Positions 1-6,053 of a stretch of DNA of 6,053 nt are shown here, one piece after another; positions within the stretch are counted from its first letter, which is position 1, and every line of letters begins with the position of its first letter. The stretch comes from Burkholderiales bacterium (GTDB taxonomy: Bacteria > Pseudomonadota > Gammaproteobacteria > Burkholderiales > Usitatibacteraceae). Made by a program: the position numbers and the translations under genes. The notes beneath the pieces were generated by a model, which saw only the letters and a list, made by a program, of their open reading frames with translations, was not told the DNA's origin and searched no databases. The stretch is from the NCBI GenBank assembly GCA_026786225.1, contig JAJAYN010000610.1, positions 1 through 6,053 of the forward strand. Reading direction: 5' to 3'.

Positions 1-20
1 GATCGCAAGGATTTGATTGG

Positions 21-26
21 TAGGAG
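21..26 (+). promoter_or_regulatory. Probable ribosome binding site of the intI pseudogene
   Basis: TAGGAG lies 8 bases before GTG at 35 and 12 bases before ATG at 39. The spacing favours GTG as the ancestral start. That frame encodes VNAPEKNSTPVPLAFLWR and then stops, so choosing it implies a later frameshift into the main integrase frame. Only this much of the leader is in the window; no promoter or LexA-type operator can be judged. Confidence 0.45.
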
Positions 27-923
27 ATCAGATTGTGAATGCACCAGAAAAGAATTCGACTCCGGTACCCTTGGCGTTCCTTTGGCGTTGAGAAACCCCA
101 ATCTACCAACCCCCTTCCCGCGCTGCGATCGAAAAAAGTGCCCGACCAAGTGCGCGAGCGGATTCGCTATTTGCACTTCAGCTTGCGTACTGAAGACGCC
201 TATCTTTACCGGATTCGGTTCTACATTCGTTGACCGGGTATCCGCCATCCTGGCGAGATGGGCGCTGACGAGGTGCGGGCATTCCTGACCCATCTTGCCG
301 TCGAGCGCAAGGTGTCCGTTTCAACGCACCGGGTGGCGTTATCGGCTCTGCTTTTCCTGTATCAAAAAGTTTTGTGTATTTAGCTGCCATGGCTCGATGG
401 CCTGGAGCGTCCCACCGCACCACGCCGCTTGTCCAGTGTATTGACGGCCGACGAAGTTGGCGTGATCTTGTCGTGACTGTCCGGCCAGCACGCCCTGTTG
501 GCGCGATTGCTTTACGGCACTGGTATGCGCATCAGCGAAGCGCTGCAGCTGCGCGTCAAGGATATTGATTTCGGGCAACGTGCAATCATTATTCGCGAAG
601 CGAAGGGTTTCAAAGATCGCGCGGTAATGCTGCCAACGAGCTTGTCTGATCCGCTTCGCCTTCAACTCGATAATGCACGCGCGATATGGGCGCAGGATGT
701 CACTGCGGGCAAGGCTGGCGTCTACATGCCGCAAGCGCTGGAGAAGAAGTATCCAAAGGCGGGCGCAAGCTGGGGTTGGTTCTGGGTCTTCCCGCAGGCG
801 CAACACTCGACTGATCCGCGCACCGGAGTACGTAGACGGCATCATCTTTACGATCAAACCTTTCAGCGGGATTTCAAGCGCGCGGTTGAAGCGGCGGGCA
901 TTGTCAAGCCAGCAACACCGCAC

Positions 924-1001
924 CCTGGCAGGGCGCGGCACCTGCTGCATCGGGTGCCCGTCGCGCCGGCGGTCGACATGTCGACCGAAATCCCGGCTCA
1001 A
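924..1001 (+). other. In-frame palindromic insertion of about 78 bp inside intI
   Basis: In IntI proteins the box reads TPHTLRHSFAT without interruption. Here TPH (ending 923) and LRHSFAT (from 1005) are separated by about 27 codons where one is expected, so about 26 are extra. The extra block keeps the reading frame, has no stop, and is GC-rich (56 of 78 bases). It can form two hairpins. The first pairs GGCGCG (932-937) with CGCGCC (962-967) and GCACC (938-942) with GGTGC (953-957). The second is a perfect 18-base palindrome at 970-987. The ends are approximate: ACCCT occurs at 922-926 and 1001-1005, but that spacing is 79, not a multiple of three, so a clean target duplication is not shown. 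It resembles in concept the palindromic elements that insert in frame in Rickettsia genes; I do not recognise the family. Confidence 0.7.
970..987. repeat. Perfect 18-bp palindrome within the intI insertion
   Basis: CGGTCGACATGTCGACCG equals its own reverse complement. An outer arm extends it: GCCGG (965-969) can pair with CCGGC (993-997) across a five-base bulge (988-992). That outer arm overlaps the right arm of the neighbouring hairpin (962-967), so the two folds compete. It could be a cruciform or hairpin, a dimeric protein-binding site, or the end of a small mobile repeat; the sequence does not decide between these. Confidence 0.85.
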
Positions 1002-1244
1002 CCCTTACGCCACTCCTTTGCAACCCACTTGCTGCAATCTGGTTACGACATCCGCAGCGTGCAAGAGCTGCTCGGCCACGCGGACGTCAAGACAACCATG
1101 ATCTACACGCATGTGCTGAAGGTCGCTGGTCGCGGCGTCATCAGCCCACTAGATCGGATTTGACCTGCACCGCAGCCTGAGAGCCGACTAGCATCAACAA
1201 TTGAAACCCTAATAACGGCGGGCACTTTCAGCCATTTATGCTCC

Positions 1245-1269
1245 AAACCGCCCGCCAATAGGGCGGTTT
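1245..1269. terminator. Bidirectional intrinsic terminator between convergent units
   Basis: AAACCGCCC (1245-1253) and GGGCGGTTT (1261-1269) form a perfect 9-bp stem around a 7-base loop. The arms begin with A's and end with T's, so the same hairpin gives a short U run in either direction. It sits 82 bases after the intI stop and 30 bases after the stop of the minus-strand efflux operon, as expected for a shared terminator. The T runs are only three long, so termination may be incomplete. The rest of 1164-1298 shows no gene. Confidence 0.75.
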
Positions 1270-1298
1270 CATCCCGCGCTCTCAACCGTCCCAAACGC

Positions 1299-4200
1299 CT
1301 AATCCTCTCCGCCCCCGACTGCCGGCTGCGCCTTGGCAGCAGCAGCGCGGTTCTTGTCCCGCCCAAGCAAGCGCATCAACAATCCTTCCGCGTCATCCAC
1401 ATACGTATAGACCGCGGGCACCACGATCAAGCTCAGCAGGGTTGACGTCACCAGCCCGCCGATAACGGCTATGGCCATGGGCGAACGAAATGATGGGTCA
1501 GCACCGAAGCCCATCGCAATCGGCAGCATCCCAAAGCCCATTGCCAGTGTGGTCATCACGATCGGACGCGCCCGTTTGTGGCAGGCGTCGATCAATGCGT
1601 CGAACCGATTCAAACCGTGATCGCGCCGCGCCACGATGGCGTACTCGACCAGCAGAATGGAATTTTTGGTGACGACCCCCATGAGCATCAACAGGCCGAT
1701 CAATGAAGGCATCGAGAAACTCTTGTTGGTAATCAAGAGTGCGACGAACGCACCGCCAATGGCTAGAGGAAGGGCGGCGAGAATTGTCACCGGCTGCAGA
1801 AAATCTTTGAATAGCAGTACCAGCACCGCATAGATGCACAGCACTCCGATGACCATCGCCAAGCCGAAGCTTGCGAACAGTTCACCCATCATCTCGGCGT
1901 CACCCAGCGGCACCTGGCGCACGCTATCGGGCAAGTTCACCACCGACGGTAGCGCCAGTGCTTTCGTTTGAACGTCGCCCAATTCCTGTCCGCCAAGTTC
2001 AACATCAAGCGTGATCTGGCGCGAACGGTTGAGCCGATCAATCTGCGCCGGGCCGCTGCCGATACTGACCTCTGCCACCTGCGAGAGCATCACTGGGCCA
2101 TTCTTGCCCGGCACCTGCAAACGCTCGATCGCGGCGAGGTCGGCGCGGGTTGAAACCGGAAAGCGCACATTGATCGAAATCTGCCGCTCGCCGATATTGA
2201 ATTTGGGCAGGTTCTGGCTGTAGTCACCGATGGTCGCCACGCGAATGGTTTCGCCAATGGCCACCGCGCTCACACCGAGATCCGCAGCCCGGGCAAAGTC
2301 GGGGCGCACCAGAATCTCCGGCCGCGACAAACTCGCCGATGACGAAACACCGCCGATGCCGGGCAGCGTGCGCAGTTCGCGTTCGACCGCATCGGCAGCC
2401 TTCAAGAGCGCATCGGGATCATCCGACTTCAGCACGAGCGGCATCTTTACGCCGGTGTCCTGCGGGCTGACCATGATGCGAACACCGGGCATATCGGCGA
2501 GTACCGTGCGCAATTTGGCTTCGACCGCTTGTTGATCAATCGAGCGTTCGCCACGATGCACCATCTGCACCGACAGCGCGGCCTTGCGTGCCTCCGGCGC
2601 CGCACCCGGCACAAATGCATCACCAGACAGGCCGCCGCCGATGGAACTGAACACGCTTTTTACTTCTTTGACCTGCATGATGGAGGCGCGTGCGCGTTCA
2701 GCCGCATTGAAAGTCTCGCTCAAGCTGCTGCCGGGCGGCAGTTCGAGGTTGACGACAGTCAGCGAGCGGTCCGCCGGTGGTACAAATCCAGTTGGCAGCA
2801 ACGGCACCAGCATGATCGAGCCTGCGAAAAACAACGCCGACGCAATCGCAGTGATGTTGCGGTGACGGATACACCAGCTCACCGACTTCAGATAGCGGGT
2901 CATTATTGGGCCATCTACTTCTTCCATCACCTTCGGTGGTTTCAGAATGTAGGCCGACATCATCGGCGTGAGCAGACGCGCCACGACGAGTGACGCAAAG
3001 ATGGCGATCACGGCCGTCCAGCCAAACTGCTTGAAGAATTTCCCAGCGATGCCCGACATAAACGCCGTGGGCAGAAAAACGGCGATGAGTGCAAACGTCG
3101 TTGCGATGACGGCAAGCCCGATCTCGTCGGCTGCCTCACGCGCCGCTTCGAGCGGTGATTTACCCATACGCAAGTGTCGCGCGATGTTCTCGATCTCGAC
3201 GATGGCGTCGTCAACGAGGATGCCGACCACCAGCGCCAGCGCGAGCAGGGTGACGGTATTGAGGGTGAAGTCGAACAGGTACATGCCGAGGAATGTCGGG
3301 ATGATCGATAGCGGCAGGGCGGATGCGGCGACGAGGGTTGAACGCCAGTCGCGCAGAAAGAACCAGACGACGATGACCGCGAGGAGTGCGCCTTCGAGCA
3401 ACAGCCACATCGAGCCGCGGAAGTTGTCATCCACTGCCCACGACGTATCGATGGTCTCGTCGATCTTGATCGTCGGATACGCCTTGCGCAGTTCGTCAAC
3501 GGCCACACGTACTTTCTTGGCCACGTCAATTTCCGATGCGCCTTTGGCGCGGCTAACCTCAAACGCGACCACTCGCACGCCATCAGCGAGCGCCAGCGCG
3601 CGTTGTTCGGCGACGGTATCGATCACCTTCGCTACTTGATCTAGACGCACTCGGCGTCCGTCGGCGAGCGGGATATCGAGCGCCGCGAGTTGCGCGACGG
3701 TTTGTACCGTGGCGATGGTACGTACCGCCTGCTCTGCGCCGCTGACATCGCCGCGCCCGCCGGGGACTTCCTGTTGGGTGCGGCGTAGCTGGTGCGAGAC
3801 GTCTGCCGCCGTTGCACCGAGCGCCGACATCCTCGCTTGATCGAGCTCGATCAGTACTTCGCGGGTAACACCGCCGAGCCGGGAAACTCTGCCAACTCCC
3901 TTCACCGACAGCACGCTTTTGGTTGCGGTGTTATCGACAAACCAGGAGATCGCCTCTTCGTCCATCGACGTCGACGAGACCGAGAACGTGACGACCGGCT
4001 TGCCCGCCGTCGAGACCTTGGAGACGACAGGGTCACGAAGCTCCGCCGGTAAGTCAGCACGAATCTGGCTGACGGCGTCGCGCACTTCGTTGGTCGCTTC
4101 AGCAGCGTTTTTTTCCAAAACGAACTCGACATTGACGGTGGCAGCACCGTCGAGAATGTTGGTGTAAATATTCTTCACGCCTTGCACCGTGGCAACGGCA

Positions 4201-4406
4201 TTCTCGATCTTGCGCGCGACTTCGGTCTCAAGTTGTGCCGGTGCCGCACCGGGCAGAGTGGCGACCACCGTTACCATCGGCAGCTCGATGTCGGGAAAAT
4301 CCTGAACACCCGACTTGAAAAAGCTCACCATCCCTGCGAAGGTGAGCAGGATGAAAAACACGATTGAGGGGATCGGATTTTTAATCGCCCAGGTTGAAAA
4401 ATTCAT
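1299..4406 (-). CDS. HAE1-type RND efflux pump, inner-membrane transporter
   Basis: This is a 1035-residue inner-membrane pump of the AcrB/MexB kind (hydrophobe/amphiphile efflux, HAE1). It would exchange protons for substrates taken from the periplasm or outer membrane leaflet. The architecture is the full duplicated one: TM1 at about 10-28, a large periplasmic loop to about 335, TM2-TM6 at about 336-482, TM7 at about 520-540, a second periplasmic loop to about 843, and TM8-TM12 at about 845-1001. Family marks include DFPDIELPMV (36-45), LPGAAPAQLE and GILVDDAIVEIENIARHLR (from 395), with Asp399-Asp400 matching the TM4 proton-relay pair of AcrB. TKNSILLVEYA holds Lys914 and RARPIVMTTLA holds Arg947, matching the other relay residues. 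The Asp pair and the GILVDD context favour drug-type HAE1 over heavy-metal HME pumps; the actual substrate cannot be told. The ATG lies 12 bases after the adaptor stop codon, with GGGG seven bases upstream as a likely ribosome site. The TAG stop is at 1299-1301. The Ala/Gly-rich tail is unremarkable. The gene appears intact. Confidence 0.96.
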   Translation of the reverse strand: MNFSTWAIKNPIPSIVFFILLTFAGMVSFFKSGVQDFPDIELPMVTVVATLPGAAPAQLETEVARKIENAVATVQGVKNIYTNILDGAATVNVEFVLEKNAAEATNEVRDAVSQIRADLPAELRDPVVSKVSTAGKPVVTFSVSSTSMDEEAISWFVDNTATKSVLSVKGVGRVSRLGGVTREVLIELDQARMSALGATAADVSHQLRRTQQEVPGGRGDVSGAEQAVRTIATVQTVAQLAALDIPLADGRRVRLDQVAKVIDTVAEQRALALADGVRVVAFEVSRAKGASEIDVAKKVRVAVDELRKAYPTIKIDETIDTSWAVDDNFRGSMWLLLEGALLAVIVVWFFLRDWRSTLVAASALPLSIIPTFLGMYLFDFTLNTVTLLALALVVGILVDDAIVEIENIARHLRMGKSPLEAAREAADEIGLAVIATTFALIAVFLPTAFMSGIAGKFFKQFGWTAVIAIFASLVVARLLTPMMSAYILKPPKVMEEVDGPIMTRYLKSVSWCIRHRNITAIASALFFAGSIMLVPLLPTGFVPPADRSLTVVNLELPPGSSLSETFNAAERARASIMQVKEVKSVFSSIGGGLSGDAFVPGAAPEARKAALSVQMVHRGERSIDQQAVEAKLRTVLADMPGVRIMVSPQDTGVKMPLVLKSDDPDALLKAADAVERELRTLPGIGGVSSSASLSRPEILVRPDFARAADLGVSAVAIGETIRVATIGDYSQNLPKFNIGERQISINVRFPVSTRADLAAIERLQVPGKNGPVMLSQVAEVSIGSGPAQIDRLNRSRQITLDVELGGQELGDVQTKALALPSVVNLPDSVRQVPLGDAEMMGELFASFGLAMVIGVLCIYAVLVLLFKDFLQPVTILAALPLAIGGAFVALLITNKSFSMPSLIGLLMLMGVVTKNSILLVEYAIVARRDHGLNRFDALIDACHKRARPIVMTTLAMGFGMLPIAMGFGADPSFRSPMAIAVIGGLVTSTLLSLIVVPAVYTYVDDAEGLLMRLLGRDKNRAAAAKAQPAVGGGED

Positions 4407-4418
4407 CTTGGATCCCCG

Positions 4419-5609
4419 CTATTTTTTTGCAGCGGTGGATGCGGGTACGGGCGCAACCGCAGCGCCAGCGGCGACTACGCGTACTAAATCGCCATCCTTG
4501 AGGAATCCCGCACCAGTCGATGCCACCGCGCTGTCTGCCGAGACACCGCTCTTGATTTCAATTCGATCCGCAACACGGCGACCAGTGACCACCTTGATCT
4601 GCTTGACGCGTTCATCTTTGCCGATTGCGAATACATATGAAAACCCATCGCGCACGACGACCGCTTGCTGCGGCAAGGTGAGCCCGCTCGATTCAGGGAG
4701 GGTAAATTCGCCGCGCGCAAACATGCCGGCTTTGGCTGTTTTGCCCGGCACAAGATCGACGTAGACCTGGACGTTGCGTGTCATCGGGTCCACGGTCGGC
4801 GCGACCATGCGTACGGTGCCCGCAACGGTTTCGCCAGCGGGCGTGATGACCCGCGCCTTCTGACCAACACTGATGTTCGACAATTCCGATGCCGTCACTT
4901 CTGCGCGCCACTCCAAACGGTTGCGACGCACCATCCGAAATAGTTCCTGACCGGCCTGCACGACCGCGCCAACTGTCGCCAAACGCGCAGAAATCGTCCC
5001 GTCATCCGGTGCCAACAATCGCGTTTGCGTCAAGCGCACTTGCTGAACCTTCGCAAGCGCTTTGGCTGCGAGCAGCCGTGCGTCGGCCGTCTTCGCGGCC
5101 GTGGTGAACTGCTGAATTTGCTGTGCCGACATCGCACCAGTTGCATCGAGCAACTTTGCGCGATCGGCGTTGGCTTGCGCTTCGGCAAGCGCCGCTTCTG
5201 CTTCGGCGACGTTGGCCTTGCTCTGCGCGAGTTCCGCTTCCACGGTTTCAGTGGCAAAGGTCGCGAGCACCTGGCCTTTTTTGACGACGTCACCGATATT
5301 GGCGCGAACGTCGTTGATACGAAGGCCGTTGATCTCGGCGCCGACAATCGCTTCTTGCCAGGCAGCAATATTGCCGCTGGCACCAAAGCTCGCACTTAGC
5401 GAGGCACTTTGCGGCTGGATGCTGGTGACAGTCAGCGCCGGTTTGCCGGATTTTTCGGCTGCCGCCTTGTCATCGGCCGCACGGACCACCGCGCTTGTCA
5501 CGATGAGTGCCGCCGTGGTGAGCAAACCCAGCGTACCGATGATCAGGAATTTGTGCGGCTTTTGTATCGCGATGTATGTTTTGAGTTTTGGCATGAGGGG
5601 TTTCATCAT
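4419..5609 (-). CDS. RND efflux periplasmic adaptor (membrane fusion protein)
   Basis: This periplasmic adaptor links the pump to the outer-membrane channel. With the start chosen here it has 396 residues. An N-terminal hydrophobic segment at about 21-44 ends in VRA-ADD, fitting a Sec signal or membrane anchor; no lipobox cysteine is present, so it is not an evident lipoprotein. Domains in order: first lipoyl half (about 82-119, ending GDVVKKGQVLATF), an Ala/Glu-rich alpha-hairpin (about 119-197), second lipoyl half (about 198-228, APDDGTISARLATVGAVV), beta-barrel (about 230-303) and membrane-proximal domain (about 304-378). The hairpin carries RAKLLDATGAMS, an exact R-x3-L-x6-S match (Arg150, Leu154, Ser161), the known TolC-docking motif. 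The same frame opens further upstream (to 5675), but that would overlap the end of the channel gene and adds a basic, Cys-containing stretch before the signal; starting at MMKPLMPK (5609, or the next ATG at 5606) is more natural. The ribosome site there is weak. It lies 29 bases after the channel gene and 12 before the pump gene, so one operon. Confidence 0.93.
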   Translation of the reverse strand: MMKPLMPKLKTYIAIQKPHKFLIIGTLGLLTTAALIVTSAVVRAADDKAAAEKSGKPALTVTSIQPQSASLSASFGASGNIAAWQEAIVGAEINGLRINDVRANIGDVVKKGQVLATFATETVEAELAQSKANVAEAEAALAEAQANADRAKLLDATGAMSAQQIQQFTTAAKTADARLLAAKALAKVQQVRLTQTRLLAPDDGTISARLATVGAVVQAGQELFRMVRRNRLEWRAEVTASELSNISVGQKARVITPAGETVAGTVRMVAPTVDPMTRNVQVYVDLVPGKTAKAGMFARGEFTLPESSGLTLPQQAVVVRDGFSYVFAIGKDERVKQIKVVTGRRVADRIEIKSGVSADSAVASTGAGFLKDGDLVRVVAAGAAVAPVPASTAAKK

Positions 5610-5638
5610 TTCTAAATTCAATTCTTGAAGTCTGTTGA

Positions 5639-6053
5639 TCAGTTGGCTGCAACGGCAGCGTTTGTGTCGCGCCAACCACCGCCGACGGCCTTGTATAGCG
5701 CAATCCAGTTGGTGAGGCGGTCGCGCGTCACGCCGACAGCACTGCCTTGAGCGACCACGACTGCGCGGCGCGCTTCCTCAAGTTCCGTGAGACTCCCGGC
5801 ACCGAACTTGACGCGCGCCTCAGCGGCAGCCAAAAACTGTTGGTAGCCCTTGAGAGCGGCCACCACATCGGCCTCGCGTTTGGTTGCGCTGTCCAGCCGC
5901 ACCAGCGCTTCTTCAACTTCAAGAACTGCACGCAAAACGCGGCCCTTGTACGTCGCCAGCGACTCTTCATAGGTGGCTTGCCTGAGTCGAACTTGCGCCG
6001 CGCGTTGGCCTTCATCAAAGATTGGCAGTGTTAATCCCGGACCGTAGCTCCAC
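5639..6053 (-). CDS. Outer-membrane efflux channel (TolC/NodT family), C-terminal part
   Basis: Only the last 137 codons are in the window; the gene continues past the right edge. The visible part starts WSYGPGLTLPIFDEGQRAAQ, the family signature at the start of the second repeat of OprM/NodT-type factors. It then has a long helical region (QATYEESLATYKGRVLRAVLEVEEAL, then KGYQQFLAAAEARVKFGAGSLTELEEARR) and ends LTNWIALYKAVGGGWRD plus a short Ala-rich tail. The LYKAVGGGW ending is typical of this family. These proteins form trimeric tunnels through the outer membrane. The TGA stop at 5639-5641 is 29 bases before the adaptor start, and the adaptor's RLS motif is what would engage this channel. 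Whether it has a lipoprotein signal cannot be seen. The order channel-adaptor-pump puts the operon promoter upstream of this gene, outside the window. Confidence 0.92.
   Translation of the reverse strand, partial: WSYGPGLTLPIFDEGQRAAQVRLRQATYEESLATYKGRVLRAVLEVEEALVRLDSATKREADVVAALKGYQQFLAAAEARVKFGAGSLTELEEARRAVVVAQGSAVGVTRDRLTNWIALYKAVGGGWRDTNAAVAAN

Larger units (their letters stand above)
35..1163 (+). pseudogene. intI: Integron integrase (tyrosine recombinase IntI), inactivated
   Basis: Integron integrases insert and excise gene cassettes by recombining attI and attC sites. Read in the frame of 39-1163, the product follows the IntI family from about 108 (PLPALRS, then RERIRYLH, ERKVSVSTHR) to its SPLD ending. 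It keeps the family-specific extra segment (EKKYPKAGASWGWFWVF, about 738-791), which separates IntI from XerC/D. Catalytic residues are visible: Arg in TGMRISE (528-530), Arg in LRHSFATHLL (1008-1010), His in LLGH (1077-1079) and Tyr in TTMIYTH (1104-1106). Three stops break this same frame: TGA 231-233, TAG 381-383 and TGA 474-476. An in-frame insertion of about 26 codons splits the H-x-x-R box. The start is uncertain: GTG at 35 follows TAGGAG at good spacing, but its frame stops at 89-91, while ATG at 39 is in the main frame with an N-terminus I cannot align. A frameshift near 60-90 is possible. The longest uninterrupted piece (477-1163) lacks the N-terminal DNA-binding region, so activity is very unlikely. 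Family identity is near certain. Confidence 0.93.

Noticed and set aside
231..476. Recoding or readthrough of the three internal stops as an explanation for the broken integrase
   Set aside because: TGA and TAG are used as normal stops at the ends of intI and the three efflux genes, and the stops include two different codons. The active-site insertion also argues for a dead gene.
339..1001. Open frame on the minus strand opposite intI (220 codons)
   Set aside because: The plus strand encodes recognisable integrase throughout; the antisense product resembles nothing known to me.
922..1005. ACCCT at 922-926 and 1001-1005 as a 5-bp target site duplication around the insertion
   Set aside because: The copies are 79 bases apart, so removing one unit would shift the frame and destroy the LRHSFAT match; a 78-bp unit preserves it. 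The 5-bp match may be chance.
1199..1223. An attC-like or attI-like site after intI (AATAAC and GGCGGGC region)
   Set aside because: The GTTRRRY/RYYYAAC core is not matched on either strand, and attI belongs at the 5' side of intI, outside this window.
2968..3639. Long open frame on the plus strand opposite the RND pump (223 codons)
   Set aside because: It is antisense to a well-supported pump gene, its product is low-complexity Ser/Ala/Thr/Arg-rich, and no family resemblance is seen.
5610..5675. Upstream extension of the adaptor to 5675 (22 more residues)
   Set aside because: It would overlap the end of the outer-membrane channel gene and would put a Cys- and Arg-rich stretch ahead of the signal segment, unlike the family.

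Overview
The window looks like chromosomal DNA of a Gram-negative proteobacterium, most likely beta- or gammaproteobacterial. It carries a tripartite RND efflux system, which needs an outer membrane, and a proteobacterial-type integron integrase. Base composition is moderately GC-rich. The species cannot be named from the sequence alone.

Left part (about 35-1163, + strand): a dead integron integrase gene (intI). Almost the whole integrase can be read in one frame, including the IntI-specific extra segment and the catalytic Arg, His and Tyr residues. Three in-frame stop codons (231-233, 381-383, 474-476) break it, and the N-terminal frame is unclear. It also carries an in-frame, GC-rich, palindrome-bearing insertion of about 78 bp (about 924-1001), exactly between the His and the Arg of the catalytic H-x-x-R box. 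The attI site and any gene cassettes would lie to the left, outside the window.

Middle (1164-1298): a short intergenic region between two convergent transcription units. It holds a strong perfect hairpin (1245-1269) that probably ends both.

Right part (1299-6053, - strand): three genes in the order outer-membrane factor (3' part only), periplasmic adaptor (membrane fusion protein), HAE1-type RND pump. Gaps of about 29 and 12 bp indicate one operon. Together they would form a proton-driven pump spanning both membranes. The adaptor has a textbook RLS motif for docking to a TolC-type channel, and the pump has the conserved Asp-Asp, Lys and Arg proton-relay residues. The promoter and any regulator lie beyond the right edge. 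The efflux genes are ordinary and look intact; the unusual part of the window is the decayed integrase and its palindromic in-frame insertion.
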